A DNA stretch of 64,000 bases from Eubacterium barkeri (GCF_900107125.1 NZ_FNOU01000001.1:216340-280339), one strand, 5' to 3'. Positions 8,640-16,218 are shown, numbered from the stretch's first letter. Notes: a model not told the origin generated them from the sequence alone. Numbers and translations: made by a program.

Positions 8640-8670
8640 TTGCACTAGAGTAGGCTTTAGGGGGTATACT
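8640..8670 (+). promoter_or_regulatory. MerR-activated promoter with 19-bp spacer, site 3
   Basis: -35 TTGCAC (8640-8645) and -10 TATACT (8665-8670) are separated by exactly 19 bp, the over-long spacing that MerR proteins correct by DNA distortion. The dyad CTAGAG-TAGG-CTTTAG (8645-8660) lies in the spacer. It points at the micropeptide operon, whose first codon is about 55 nt beyond the expected transcription start. Confidence 0.8.
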
Positions 8671-8731
8671 AAACACAAGTTAAAAAACAAGAAACAAACA
8701 AAACGAGTAAAACAGAAAGAAGGTAATCGTG

Positions 8732-8788
8732 ATGATGTACTACAATCCTATTCGTAAAATTTTAGAAAAAGCATCCAAGGCTAACTAA
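8732..8788 (+). CDS. Micropeptide 1 of MerR-controlled operon (18 aa)
   Basis: Encodes MMYYNPIRKILEKASKAN. It has a purine-rich ribosome-binding site (GAAAGAAGG, 8716-8723) and shares the M-x-YYNP start with micropeptide 3, but stops where the coiled coil of its two relatives begins. It could be a short family member, a leader peptide, or a truncated copy. Too small for routine gene callers. Function unknown. Confidence 0.55.
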   Translation: MMYYNPIRKILEKASKAN

Positions 8789-8834
8789 TTTAAGCCCAGG
8801 TCAATAGAAGTTTCCATTTAAAATAGAAGAGGTT

Positions 8835-8954
8835 ATGATGATGAATGTTTATGCCAGCCCATTAAATACACTGTTAGAAGAAGTCAAGACCCTGCGTAAA
8901 GAAGTGGATGCTCTGAAAAAGAGTGCCGCTGTGGAAAAAAGAGAACAAGCATAA
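8835..8954 (+). CDS. Micropeptide 2 of MerR-controlled operon (39 aa)
   Basis: Starts with three consecutive ATG codons after AGAAGAGG. After a short VYASPLNT head it has a heptad pattern LLEEVKTLRKEVDALKKS, with L-V-L-V-L spaced 4-3-4-3 as in a parallel coiled coil, and a charged tail. The head and the coil are similar to micropeptide 3, indicating an ancestral duplication. No signal peptide or membrane segment. Function unknown; probably a small homo- or hetero-oligomer. Confidence 0.65.
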   Translation: MMMNVYASPLNTLLEEVKTLRKEVDALKKSAAVEKREQA

Positions 8955-8967
8955 GGAGGAACCTGAA

Positions 8968-9057
8968 ATGCATGGTATGTATTATAATCCCGTTGAAGCA
9001 CTGTTAAAAGAAATCAAAGCACTGAAGAGTGAAATTAAAGAATTAAAGCAGGCGTAA
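8968..9057 (+). CDS. Micropeptide 3 of MerR-controlled operon (29 aa)
   Basis: Strong Shine-Dalgarno AGGAGG at 8954-8959, 8 nt before the ATG. The peptide has the MYYNPVEALL head and the heptad LLKEIKALKSEIKELKQ with L-I-L-I-L in a/d positions. It follows micropeptide 2 by 13 bp and ends just before a strong terminator, so the three reading frames fill a complete transcription unit. The quality of the ribosome-binding site and the conserved motif argue that it is translated. Function unknown. Confidence 0.7.
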   Translation: MHGMYYNPVEALLKEIKALKSEIKELKQA

Positions 9058-9072
9058 GCACCTGCTTGTTCA

Positions 9073-9110
9073 AAAGCCCCTTCCAATTCTTTATTGGAGG
9101 GGGCTTTTTT
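9073..9110 (+). terminator. Terminator of micropeptide operon
   Basis: AAAGCCCCTTCCAAT (9073-9087) pairs with ATTGGAGGGGGCTTT (9093-9107), followed by a T run. A textbook intrinsic terminator. Confidence 0.88.
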
Positions 9111-9130
9111 GTGTGGGATTGGGAGTTCTG

Positions 9131-9159
9131 TTGAAATAATATTAAGAATCTGTTAAAAT
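9131..9159 (+). promoter_or_regulatory. Probable promoter of purine permease gene
   Basis: TTGAAA (9131-9136), 17-bp spacer, TAAAAT (9154-9159). No purine riboswitch was seen in the short leader. Confidence 0.55.
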
Positions 9160-9190
9160 TTAATTATGTTTAATGAAAGGAAGGTATGGT

Positions 9191-10555
9191 ATGAACGAAT
9201 TCTTGGAAAGAATTTTCCACCTCAGTAAAAACAACACCAACGTGAAGACTGAATTGATTGCCGGATTCACCACCTTTATGGGGATGGCTTACATCCTCGC
9301 AGTGAACCCCGATATCCTCAGTGCGACCGGTATGGACAAAGGTGCTGTTTTTACGGCGACTGCACTTGCTGCGGTATTTGGTACTTTGGCAATGGCCCTA
9401 TTCACAAATTATCCCTTTGCATTGGCACCGGGAATGGGGGTGAATGCTTATTTTGCATACACCGTCGTCATTAAGATGGGCTACACCTGGGAAATGGCTC
9501 TGGCTGCTGTATTTATCGAAGGTCTCATTTTTATTGTCCTCAGCTTGACCAATGTCCGGGAAGCCCTCTTCAATTCGATTCCGAAAAACCTGAAGATCGC
9601 CATCACCTGTGGGATTGGGCTGTTTATTGCGATGATTGGCTTTCAAAACGCCAATATTGTGGTGAACAGTGATGCCACATTAATTACGATGTATGTCTGG
9701 AAGGGGCAGGAATCCTTCACCATGGGCCTGACCGTCGGTTTGGCAGTCCTTGGCGTTCTGACAACGGCCATTATGATGATTAAGAATATTAAAGGGGCCG
9801 TACTCTGGGGGATTATTATCACCTGGTTATTGGGGATTGTCTTTCAGCTGGCGGGTGTCTATATTCCCGCACCAGAGCTTGGGCTCTATTCACTGATTCC
9901 TGATTTTTCAAATGGGATCCACGTATCGGGGATTTCTTCAACCTTCATGAAGTTTGACTTCTCGAAGGTATTGTCCCTGGATTTCATTGTCGTCATCTTC
10001 GCATTCCTTTTTGTGGATCTCTTTGATACTTTGGGAACCCTCATGGGCTGCGGGATGAAAGCAGGCTTCGTCACCGAAGAGGGCAAGCTGCCAAAGATCA
10101 AAGGGGCTTTATTGGCGGATGCTGTGGCGACCTCCGTAGGCGCCGTCTTTGGAACCTCTACCACCACCACTTATGTGGAAAGCAGCCTGGGCGTCGGAGA
10201 AGGCGGACGGACCGGCCTGACGGGCTTGGTGGTTGCCATCCTCTTTGCGCTGTCCCTCCTGCTGTCACCCATTTTCCTGGCGATTCCATCCTTTGCCACT
10301 GCACCGGCCCTCATTATCGTCGGTTTCCTGATGATGCAGCAGGTTAAGGAGTTGGACATGGATGAACTCACCGAAGGCATTCCGGCATTTTTATGCCTGG
10401 CAGGGATGCCCATGCTCTACAGTATTGCTGAAGGGATTGGCGTTGGGGTTATCTCTTATGTGGTATTAAACCTGGTTGCTGGAAAGCGGCAGAAGGTCAG
10501 TTGGGTGATGGTTGCCATTGCAGTTCTGTTTGTTTGTAAGTATATCTTTATCTAA
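9191..10555 (+). CDS. NCS2/AzgA-family purine (guanine/hypoxanthine) permease
   Basis: 454 aa. The ATG at 9191 is preferred because AAGGAAGG (9177-9184) lies 6 nt upstream; a start at 9173 lacks one. A polytopic membrane protein with about 12-14 hydrophobic segments. Family signatures are GFTTFMGMAYILAVNP at the N-terminus, ALAPGMGVNAYF, DLFDTLGTLMG (about residue 275) and the TSTTTTYVESSLGVGEGGRTG loop. AzgA/PbuG/PbuO proteins take up hypoxanthine, guanine or adenine with protons. Monocistronic between two terminators, so it is not functionally tied to its neighbours. Confidence 0.88.
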   Translation: MNEFLERIFHLSKNNTNVKTELIAGFTTFMGMAYILAVNPDILSATGMDKGAVFTATALAAVFGTLAMALFTNYPFALAPGMGVNAYFAYTVVIKMGYTWEMALAAVFIEGLIFIVLSLTNVREALFNSIPKNLKIAITCGIGLFIAMIGFQNANIVVNSDATLITMYVWKGQESFTMGLTVGLAVLGVLTTAIMMIKNIKGAVLWGIIITWLLGIVFQLAGVYIPAPELGLYSLIPDFSNGIHVSGISSTFMKFDFSKVLSLDFIVVIFAFLFVDLFDTLGTLMGCGMKAGFVTEEGKLPKIKGALLADAVATSVGAVFGTSTTTTYVESSLGVGEGGRTGLTGLVVAILFALSLLLSPIFLAIPSFATAPALIIVGFLMMQQVKELDMDELTEGIPAFLCLAGMPMLYSIAEGIGVGVISYVVLNLVAGKRQKVSWVMVAIAVLFVCKYIFI

Positions 10556-10572
10556 AGCGACAGAATCGGTAT

Positions 10573-10614
10573 AAAAAAACGGGTCCCCCTGGGGAAACCC
10601 GTTTTTTTTTTTTT
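10573..10614. terminator. Bidirectional terminator after the permease gene
   Basis: ACGGGT-CCCC and GGGG-AAACCCGT form a GC-rich stem flanked by seven A on the left and a long T run on the right, so it works for the permease and for the convergent membrane-protein gene. Confidence 0.88.
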
Positions 10615-10621
10615 GGAAAGC

Positions 10622-10921
10622 TTACATCATGAGTGCGGCCAGTGTACCAGCAGCAACTAAAAGAACCACAAAGGTAACAATTTCTAGAATAATGATAACC
10701 AGACCAATGGTCTTTCCCGTTTTAGCCTTGCTGTTGTTCGGATCAGCGGCATATTCTTTTTTGCCGTTGACAAAAGCCATAATACCAAAAACCAGAACAG
10801 CCACGCCAAATAACCAGCCAATCGTTGAAAGATTCATTAAATTTAAGATAATTGAGACCACCCAACAGATCAAGGCAATCATACCACAGGTGAAGCCCTT
10901 CATTCCAAATTCAAAGCTCAT
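10622..10921 (-). CDS. Small membrane protein of unknown function (DUF4190-like)
   Basis: 99 aa. The start at 10921 follows GGAGAATTTATT on the minus strand. Three hydrophobic segments are visible: about residues 7-30, 33-50 and 70-99, with a hydrophilic loop GKKEYAADPNNSKAKTGKT between the second and third. The layout (paired helices, a GKT-type loop, then a GLVI helix) resembles DUF4190-type small membrane proteins, but this is only a resemblance. Single gene. Function not known. Confidence 0.7.
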   Translation of the reverse strand: MSFEFGMKGFTCGMIALICWVVSIILNLMNLSTIGWLFGVAVLVFGIMAFVNGKKEYAADPNNSKAKTGKTIGLVIIILEIVTFVVLLVAAGTLAALMM

Positions 10922-11061
10922 AATAAATTCTCCTTTTTCATATTTTAAATTGAGTATAACACGATAAGAAATAAAAAACATCATCCTTTAGGTTGATTTT
11001 TAAGAAAAAATTAAAAAAAGAAACAGCGATTATCGAAGGAGGGCATCCCGTATTAAACCCC

Positions 11062-11090
11062 TTGACCATGGGGCTGCAGGCATGATAAAA
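11062..11090 (+). promoter_or_regulatory. Probable promoter of the CoA-transferase gene
   Basis: TTGACC (11062-11067), 17-bp spacer, ATAAAA within TGATAAAAT (11083-11091). No Rex-like site was found here, unlike the butyrate operon promoter. Confidence 0.55.
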
Positions 11091-11139
11091 TCAAACCATT
11101 GAGAAGGATTCACAAGCAAGTGCACCAAGGAGGGTAACC

Positions 11140-12495
11140 ATGAGCTATATCAAAGAATATGCAGACAAATTAAAGACGGCTGAAGAAGCAGTCGCCATTG
11201 TTAAATCAGGGGATTGGCTGGATTATGGATGGACGACAGCAACCGTTCGGGCGTTGGATGAAGCCCTGGCGGATCGGATTAAAAAAGAACCAGAACTGAA
11301 GGACCTCAAAATCCGCGGTGGGATCTTAATGTGGGAACCGGAGATTTTTAAACTTCCCGATGCCAAAGAACATTTCACCTGGAATTCCTGGCATATGTCC
11401 GGAATCGAACGGAAAGCCGTTGCCAAGGGCTTTAGTTTTTATGATCCCATTCGTTATTCTGAACTACCCCGTTATTACCGGGAAAATATCACGCCGCCGG
11501 ATGTCGCCATGTTCCAGGTGGCACCCATGGATAAGCACGGGTATTTCAACTTCGGTCCCAATGCATCACACATGATGGCTGTCTGCGAAACGGCTAAAGT
11601 CGTCATTGTTGAAGTGAACGAAAACATGCCCCGTTGCCTGGGGGGCTTTGAAGAAGCCATCCATATCTCTAAAGTCGATGTTATTGTTGAAGGGGAAAAC
11701 CCAGCCATGGCAGAAATGGGTGCGGGTGGCCCTGCCACAGATGTAGATATCGCCGTGGCCAACCTGATTGTACCAGAAATTCCCAATGGCGCTTGCCTTC
11801 AGCTCGGCATTGGTGGAATGCCCAATACCGTTGGTGCTATGATTGCCGAATCTGATTTAAAGGACTTAGGGGTACATACCGAAATGTATGTGGATGCCTT
11901 CGTGGATTTAAGCCGGGCGGGTAAAGTCACGGGCTCCCACAAGACCGTTAATCGCTACAAGCAGGTTTATGCCTTTGCAGCGGGTACGAAAAAGCTCTAT
12001 GACTTCCTGGATGACAATCCGGAGTGTATGGCAGTACCGGTCAATTATGCCAATGACATTGATACCATTGGGAACATTGACAATTTCATTTCCATTAATA
12101 ACGCAGTGGATATCGACCTCTATGGGCAGGTTAATGCAGAAACCGCCGGAACCAAACAAATTAGTGGCGCCGGTGGTCAGTTGGACTTCGTACTGGGGGC
12201 CTATAAATCCAAGGGGGGCAAGAGCTTTATCTGCTGCTCGTCTGCCTTTAAGGACAAAAAAGGGGAACTGCACTCCCGGATTCGTCCCACCCTGGCCAAT
12301 GGCTCAGTGGTTACCGATACCCGGGCCAATATCCATTATCTCGTCACTGAATACGGTATTGTAAACCTCAAGGGGTTATCCACCTGGGAACGGGCAGAAG
12401 CCATCATCAAGGTGGCCCATCCGCAGTTCCAGGATGAGCTCATAGCTGAAGCAGAAAAAATGAATATTTGGAGACGGACCAATAAAGAAGATTAG
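11140..12495 (+). CDS. but: Butyryl-CoA:acetate CoA-transferase
   Basis: 451 aa, ATG preceded by AGGAGGG. A cytoplasmic family-1 (acetyl-CoA hydrolase/transferase) enzyme. [10 protein letters not shown] (about residues 223-232) and GVHTEMYVD with the predicted CoA-thioester-forming Glu248 match butyryl-CoA:acetate CoA-transferases of Roseburia and Eubacterium. The C-terminal [11 protein letters not shown] and KGLSTWERA segments are also typical. It would release butyrate from butyryl-CoA and form acetyl-CoA, completing the pathway encoded 3 kb upstream. The related 4-hydroxybutyrate CoA-transferase activity cannot be ruled out by sequence. Monocistronic. Confidence 0.85.
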   Translation: MSYIKEYADKLKTAEEAVAIVKSGDWLDYGWTTATVRALDEALADRIKKEPELKDLKIRGGILMWEPEIFKLPDAKEHFTWNSWHMSGIERKAVAKGFSFYDPIRYSELPRYYRENITPPDVAMFQVAPMDKHGYFNFGPNASHMMAVCETAKVVIVEVNENMPRCLGGFEEAIHISKVDVIVEGENPAMAEMGAGGPATDVDIAVANLIVPEIPNGACLQLGIGGMPNTVGAMIAESDLKDLGVHTEMYVDAFVDLSRAGKVTGSHKTVNRYKQVYAFAAGTKKLYDFLDDNPECMAVPVNYANDIDTIGNIDNFISINNAVDIDLYGQVNAETAGTKQISGAGGQLDFVLGAYKSKGGKSFICCSSAFKDKKGELHSRIRPTLANGSVVTDTRANIHYLVTEYGIVNLKGLSTWERAEAIIKVAHPQFQDELIAEAEKMNIWRRTNKED

Positions 12496-12531
12496 AATTA
12501 AAAAGGATGCCTTTCCGCATCCTTTTTAATT
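12496..12531 (+). terminator. Terminator of the CoA-transferase gene
   Basis: AATTAAAAAGGATGC (12496-12510), loop CTTTCC, GCATCCTTTTTAATT (12517-12531). Perfect 15-bp stem with a T run. Confidence 0.88.
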
Positions 12532-12644
12532 GCACAAAAGTATAGTAAGTCGCCAATAAACTGCTTTCTCAGGGGGATGTAAAGGTGTTAATATAGAACT
12601 AATCATGAATTAAAGCGAAGACACCATTAAGTGGAGGAACGATT

Positions 12645-13934
12645 ATGCCCTACGGAAAACAAGAAGATTTTAATAATCCGACCCTTGAGGATTTTGAACA
12701 GAAAGCAACTCCCCAGGAAAAGAAGCTATGGGAGCGTTATTTAAAGGACTATCCCGAAAAATTTCAGCGCAGCATTATGGCAGGCAGTGACGGCTTTTTA
12801 TTCGTCTGTCCAACCGCTAATTTAGTGGTTGAACTGGAAAAGTTCCGCCGGTTTTCAGACAGCGCCGGTGGGGTTTCGGGTAAGAAGGGGGATGCCCTGC
12901 GGGAAATGGGACTGAAGGCCGCTGCTTTCACCTACCGTGAGCTGGATACTGATTTTGACGGTGTCTGTGCCGCCATTGACCGGGCCGTTAAACGCCAACT
13001 CAGCCAGGAAAGCCTGGTGGAAATTAAAAAGCCGACCCGCCTTCCCCTGGACGATGAGGAAGAACGCCCCCGGGAGGGCTACAAAGTCACCGTATCCGGG
13101 GAATATAAAAGTGAAGAACCCCTGGGCAGCTACACCAAGACCGACCGGGAAGAAAGTGTGGCTAGCTACAGCGGAAACCATAACAAAGTCATCAATCCCC
13201 TGACTGATGACGGAGAAGGCTACAGCTATACCCGTTTTAACCACCGGGAGGAAGACATTGCCATAAAAGGCAATTGGAAACCCATTACCCCCAGGGAAGA
13301 AATTTCCGAACAGGAGGAACCCCCCAAGATGGCAAAAGAGGAAATCAATGAAGCCTTGGCCCAAACCCTGAGCAGTGCAGCCCCTGGCCGTCGGTCAGAG
13401 CATACCGCCGCTCCCACGGATCGCAAGCACATCTTTATTGCCAAGAGTGCCGATATTGTCGGTAATGTCGCCCTAGGCAATGACACCAGCGTCTGGTACC
13501 AGGCCGTACTCCGGGGGGATGAAGCCCCCATCACCGTGGGTGATCGTTCCAATATTCAAGATGGCACTGTGGTCCATGTGGCCCATGGCTACAATACCGT
13601 TATTGGAAGTGGTGTGACCATTGGCCATAATTGCACCATCCATGGTTGTACCATCGAAGATGATGTTTTGGTCGGCATGGGAACCACCGTCTTAAATGGG
13701 GCTAAAATTGGCCGGAATACCATTATCGGAGCCGGGTCCCTGGTCACTCAGAACAAAGAAATCCCAGAAGGCTCTCTGGTTTTGGGCAGCCCCGCCAAAG
13801 TAGTGCGCACCCTCACCGAGGAAGAAATCCAGAGTATTCTAAACAATGCCCAGGAATATGTGGATTTAATGGACGAGGAGCCTGGCCGCAGCTTTTATGA
13901 AACCGCAGAAGGTCATATCATTATAAGAAACTAA
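12645..13934 (+). CDS. Fusion protein: degenerate DUF559 nuclease-like domain + gamma-carbonic-anhydrase-like domain
   Basis: 429 aa, ATG after GTGGAGG. Residues about 18-120 follow the DUF559 (Vsr-like) pattern: TPQEKKLWERYLK, FQRS, LFVCPTANLVVELEK, and a DALREMGLKAAAF helix-strand. The usual DF before VCP is LF here, and the LDG after the conserved Glu is LEK, so nuclease activity is probably lost. Residues 125-255 are an acidic, lysine-rich linker. Residues 262-420 are a left-handed beta-helix of the gamma-carbonic anhydrase/YrdA family, with VVHVAHG (H311, H314), GHNC (H328) and HGC (H333) supplying the zinc ligands, then GSPAKVVR. Monocistronic. Catalysis of CO2 hydration is possible but not assured in this family. 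The domain pairing is unusual. Confidence 0.8.
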   Translation: MPYGKQEDFNNPTLEDFEQKATPQEKKLWERYLKDYPEKFQRSIMAGSDGFLFVCPTANLVVELEKFRRFSDSAGGVSGKKGDALREMGLKAAAFTYRELDTDFDGVCAAIDRAVKRQLSQESLVEIKKPTRLPLDDEEERPREGYKVTVSGEYKSEEPLGSYTKTDREESVASYSGNHNKVINPLTDDGEGYSYTRFNHREEDIAIKGNWKPITPREEISEQEEPPKMAKEEINEALAQTLSSAAPGRRSEHTAAPTDRKHIFIAKSADIVGNVALGNDTSVWYQAVLRGDEAPITVGDRSNIQDGTVVHVAHGYNTVIGSGVTIGHNCTIHGCTIEDDVLVGMGTTVLNGAKIGRNTIIGAGSLVTQNKEIPEGSLVLGSPAKVVRTLTEEEIQSILNNAQEYVDLMDEEPGRSFYETAEGHIIIRN

Positions 13935-13942
13935 GAATATCG

Positions 13943-13980
13943 AAAATCCCCTTGGCACAATATCCGCCAAGGGGATTTTT
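13943..13980 (+). terminator. Terminator of the fusion-protein gene
   Basis: AAAATCCCCTTGGC (13943-13956) pairs with GCCAAGGGGATTTT (13966-13979), then T. Confidence 0.85.
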
Positions 13981-14014
13981 AGAGCCTGCGAAGGTAATAT
14001 AATAAAATATACTA

Positions 14015-14043
14015 TTGATTATATCCATAAAAAGAATTATAAT
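14015..14043 (+). promoter_or_regulatory. Promoter of the sigma-factor gene
   Basis: TTGATT (14015-14020), 17-bp spacer, TATAAT (14038-14043): a vegetative-type promoter. Confidence 0.6.
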
Positions 14044-14111
14044 AAAGCCATGATTTGAACTCCCCGTTTATGAATCATACTGAATCTTCAACAGAAGTGG
14101 AAGGAGTTAAA

Positions 14112-14699
14112 ATGACAAAGGAAATGAAAAACCGACAAAAACGCATTGACGCATTCGTACAGCGTGGAAAAGAAGGGGATGCCGCCGCCTTGGAAAAGCT
14201 GGCCAGTACCTACAGGCCCCTGCTTTTAAGCTTAGTCAAAAAGACGACCTGGTCAAATACCGATTGGGAGGACGCCCTGCAGGAAGCCCATCTCGCCCTC
14301 ATCCAGGCGGTTCACAGCTACGCCCCCGAGGTAGGCGTCTACTTTCCCGTATATCTTAAGAGTCAGGTGTTTTACCACCTGATGGCCCGGGTCCGCCGGG
14401 AAAAGGAACCGGCCCTCTCCCTGGATACGCCCATGGGGGATCCCGAGGAAGGCGGGACCCTGGCCGATACCCTGGAGGATGATACACCCCCGGCCCTGTC
14501 CACCCTCATTGAGGCGGAGGAATATGCTGAGCTCCACCGCCGCCTGGAAACCCTGCCCAAGCGTCAGCGACAAATCATCACGGACCGCTACTTCCGGGGC
14601 CTTTCCCCCGGGGAAATTGCCAGCCGGCTGGGCCTTGCCCGAAAAACCGTGGAAAACCTCCACAGCCGGGCAATTAAAAATTTAAGGCGGTGTGTTTAA
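14112..14699 (+). CDS. Sigma-70-family RNA polymerase sigma factor
   Basis: 195 aa from the ATG at 14112 (AAGGAG 5 nt upstream). Region 2 (about residues 20-100: NTDWEDALQEAHLALIQAVHSY, VYFPVYLKSQVFYHLMARVRRE) and region 4 (about 140-190: LPKRQRQIITDRYFRGLSPGEIASRLGLARKTVENLHSRAIKNLRR) are clear. There is no region 3 or anti-sigma domain. The next genes encode DUF1659, DUF2922 and an M15 peptidase, a grouping seen with such sigma factors in clostridia and bacilli. It may transcribe these genes. The region 14700-14790 holds a possible non-standard promoter but no firm consensus. Confidence 0.88.
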   Translation: MTKEMKNRQKRIDAFVQRGKEGDAAALEKLASTYRPLLLSLVKKTTWSNTDWEDALQEAHLALIQAVHSYAPEVGVYFPVYLKSQVFYHLMARVRREKEPALSLDTPMGDPEEGGTLADTLEDDTPPALSTLIEAEEYAELHRRLETLPKRQRQIITDRYFRGLSPGEIASRLGLARKTVENLHSRAIKNLRRCV

Positions 14700-14798
14700 A
14701 AAAAATTTCATGAACCCTGGGGGAAAACCCTTCCAAAAAGCATTATATAAGTATAAGCACCGCGGAGGCTTAGAAAAAAGCATAAAGGAGAAATGAAA

Positions 14799-15023
14799 AT
14801 GGCAATTGAACGTAATGTCAACAGCATTGGGATGAAGATGGTGAACAACTACGGCACCGTGGACGGGGAGGTTCTGCGCAAAAGCAAAACCTACAAAAAT
14901 GTCAAAGCCGCCGCCACAGATGCCGCCATCATGGCCACCTACAAGGCCCTGGACGGCCTGCAGCAGCCCGCTGCAGAGAACTGCTATGTTGTCACCACAG
15001 AAGAACTTGTGGAAACGGTGTAG
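14799..15023 (+). CDS. DUF1659 family protein
   Basis: 74 aa. The ATG at 14799 is 8 nt from AAAGGAG; an ATG 6 nt earlier is too close to it. The pattern VDGEVLRKSKTYKNVKAAATDAAI followed by ALDGLQ matches the small DUF1659 family. No signal peptide or membrane helix. Function unknown; co-occurs with DUF2922 and a sigma factor. Confidence 0.8.
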   Translation: MAIERNVNSIGMKMVNNYGTVDGEVLRKSKTYKNVKAAATDAAIMATYKALDGLQQPAAENCYVVTTEELVETV

Positions 15024-15086
15024 CTTAAAAAACCCATCACCGGATAAAATAAGGATTAGAAATTCACACTGATTAAGGAGAAGAAA

Positions 15087-15320
15087 ATGAGTATTATCAA
15101 CCAAAAGGACCTCGTCCTCACCTACAAAAAAGAGGATGACAGCAACTACAGCCTGACCGTCGCGGATTATAAGGATGGCATTACCGATGCCGAAGTAAAA
15201 ACCGGTGCCCAGGCCATCCTGACCCAGGACATTTTCGCCCCTGGGGGCATGGATCTGACAGCCCTGGTCTCTGCCAAACGGGTCGACAAGACCACCACTG
15301 ATGTCAGCCTGGCCGACTAA
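15087..15320 (+). CDS. DUF2922 family protein
   Basis: 77 aa, AAGGAG 6 nt upstream. KDLVLTYKKEDDSNYSLTVADYKDGITDAEVK and a terminal LTALVSAKRVDKTTTDV fit the DUF2922 family of small proteins. Overlaps the following peptidase gene by 20 nt, indicating translational coupling. Function unknown. Confidence 0.82.
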   Translation: MSIINQKDLVLTYKKEDDSNYSLTVADYKDGITDAEVKTGAQAILTQDIFAPGGMDLTALVSAKRVDKTTTDVSLAD

Positions 15321-15873
15321 GCTTGGCCTCCTGGCCCTGACCCTCCTCCTGCTGACCGCCGCCGCCCTGACCCTGAGTCCGGGGGCGGCCCAGCCGGAGC
15401 CGCCGGGACAGGCTGGACCCACCCCCACCACCGAAGTCGCACCCCCAGCCCCGGACACCAAGCCCCTGGTCGATGCCACCATCCCCGACACCCCAGAGGC
15501 GGACACCCTGCCAGAGGGTGCTGTCACCATCCCCATGGCCAGTGCCCACTTTAAAATGGCGGAATACGCCTGCACCTGCCCGGGCTATTGCGATGGTTGG
15601 CCCAGCCCCATGGACCCTGACCTCCTGGCCACCATTGAAATCCTCCGGGAAAGCCTGGGTGCCCCGGTCATCATCACCAGTGGGGTGCGCTGTACCCGGT
15701 ACAACGCCGAGGTGGGAGGGATTGAATACTCCCGTCATCTAAGGGGCCACGCCGCCGATCTCTACAGCCCCCAGATCGACATCCACACCGTTGCCCAGGT
15801 GGCCAGCACCCTGGGACTGACCGTCATCACCTATTATGACCAAGGCTTTATCCATGTCGAAAATGAAAAGTAA
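15301..15873 (+). CDS. Membrane-anchored or secreted M15-family (D-Ala-D-Ala carboxypeptidase-like) peptidase
   Basis: 190 aa. An N-terminal hydrophobic segment (residues 7-28) acts as signal or anchor, then a Pro/Thr-rich linker (30-75). The catalytic domain (about 80-190) has CTCPGYCDGWP, VIITSGVRC, a zinc-binding HLRGHAADL (His...Asp) and the terminal GFIHVE His. This is Peptidase_M15_3, which cuts peptidoglycan cross-bridge peptides. The start lies inside DUF2922 with no Shine-Dalgarno of its own, so translation probably depends on reinitiation. The coding strand is very C-rich (long runs of GCC, ACC, CCC codons), unlike the genes after 17 kb. Confidence 0.85.
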   Translation: MSAWPTKLGLLALTLLLLTAAALTLSPGAAQPEPPGQAGPTPTTEVAPPAPDTKPLVDATIPDTPEADTLPEGAVTIPMASAHFKMAEYACTCPGYCDGWPSPMDPDLLATIEILRESLGAPVIITSGVRCTRYNAEVGGIEYSRHLRGHAADLYSPQIDIHTVAQVASTLGLTVITYYDQGFIHVENEK

Positions 15874-15877
15874 CGCC

Positions 15878-15905
15878 AAGCCCCCGGCACACACCGGGGG
15901 CTTTT
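15878..15905 (+). terminator. Terminator of the sigma/DUF/M15 operon
   Basis: AAGCCCCCGG (15878-15887), loop CACACA, CCGGGGGCTTTT (15894-15905). Confidence 0.85.
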
Positions 15906-15992
15906 GAATGGGATAGCAAGCTGTAAAAGGGTGTGAAAGACATATTCGTCGGTGCCGATAGCAAAAAATACAGTCAATCTTACAGATAATCC

Positions 15993-16021
15993 TTGACAAT
16001 ACCCTGGAATGGGTGTAAGCT
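15993..16021 (+). promoter_or_regulatory. Promoter of the riboswitch-controlled pilin transcript
   Basis: TTGACA (15993-15998), 17-bp spacer, TAAGCT (16016-16021). The predicted start of transcription falls just before the riboswitch aptamer. Confidence 0.65.
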
Positions 16022-16029
16022 TGACCTAT

Positions 16030-16165
16030 GATAAAGGCAAAACAGCCGAAAGGCTGTGACGCAAAGCTTAAGGGCCTACGTCCAGCAGGATATGGCAGCC
16101 AGTTACCGGAAATGCGGACTATTTCTGGACCTTAAGCCTCTGGAAAGCAGGACGCTGTTTTTGAT
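16030..16165 (+). promoter_or_regulatory. Cyclic-di-GMP-I (GEMM) riboswitch with expression platform
   Basis: The aptamer (about 16030-16112) has the diagnostic features in order: a GAAA tetraloop hairpin CAGCC-GAAA-GGCTG (16043-16056), the ligand-pocket core GACGCAAAGC (16058-16067), GGGCCTA, then ATGGCAGCCAG (16092-16102) with the tetraloop receptor and a closing ACCG. GCTTAAGG inside the aptamer (16066-16073) is complementary to CCTTAAGC (16130-16137), a likely switching pair. It lies in the leader of the type IV pilin gene, as c-di-GMP riboswitches do for pili in Clostridioides. Whether binding turns expression on or off cannot be read directly. Confidence 0.9.
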
Positions 16166-16218
16166 TCCAGAAAAAATTGGCTTTCATTAAAAATTATATA
16201 AATAAAGGAGAAACGGTT

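Noticed and set aside
14682..15575. Minus-strand frame of 297 codons over the DUF1659/DUF2922/M15 region
   Set aside because: Antisense of three genes with good ribosome-binding sites and recognisable families.
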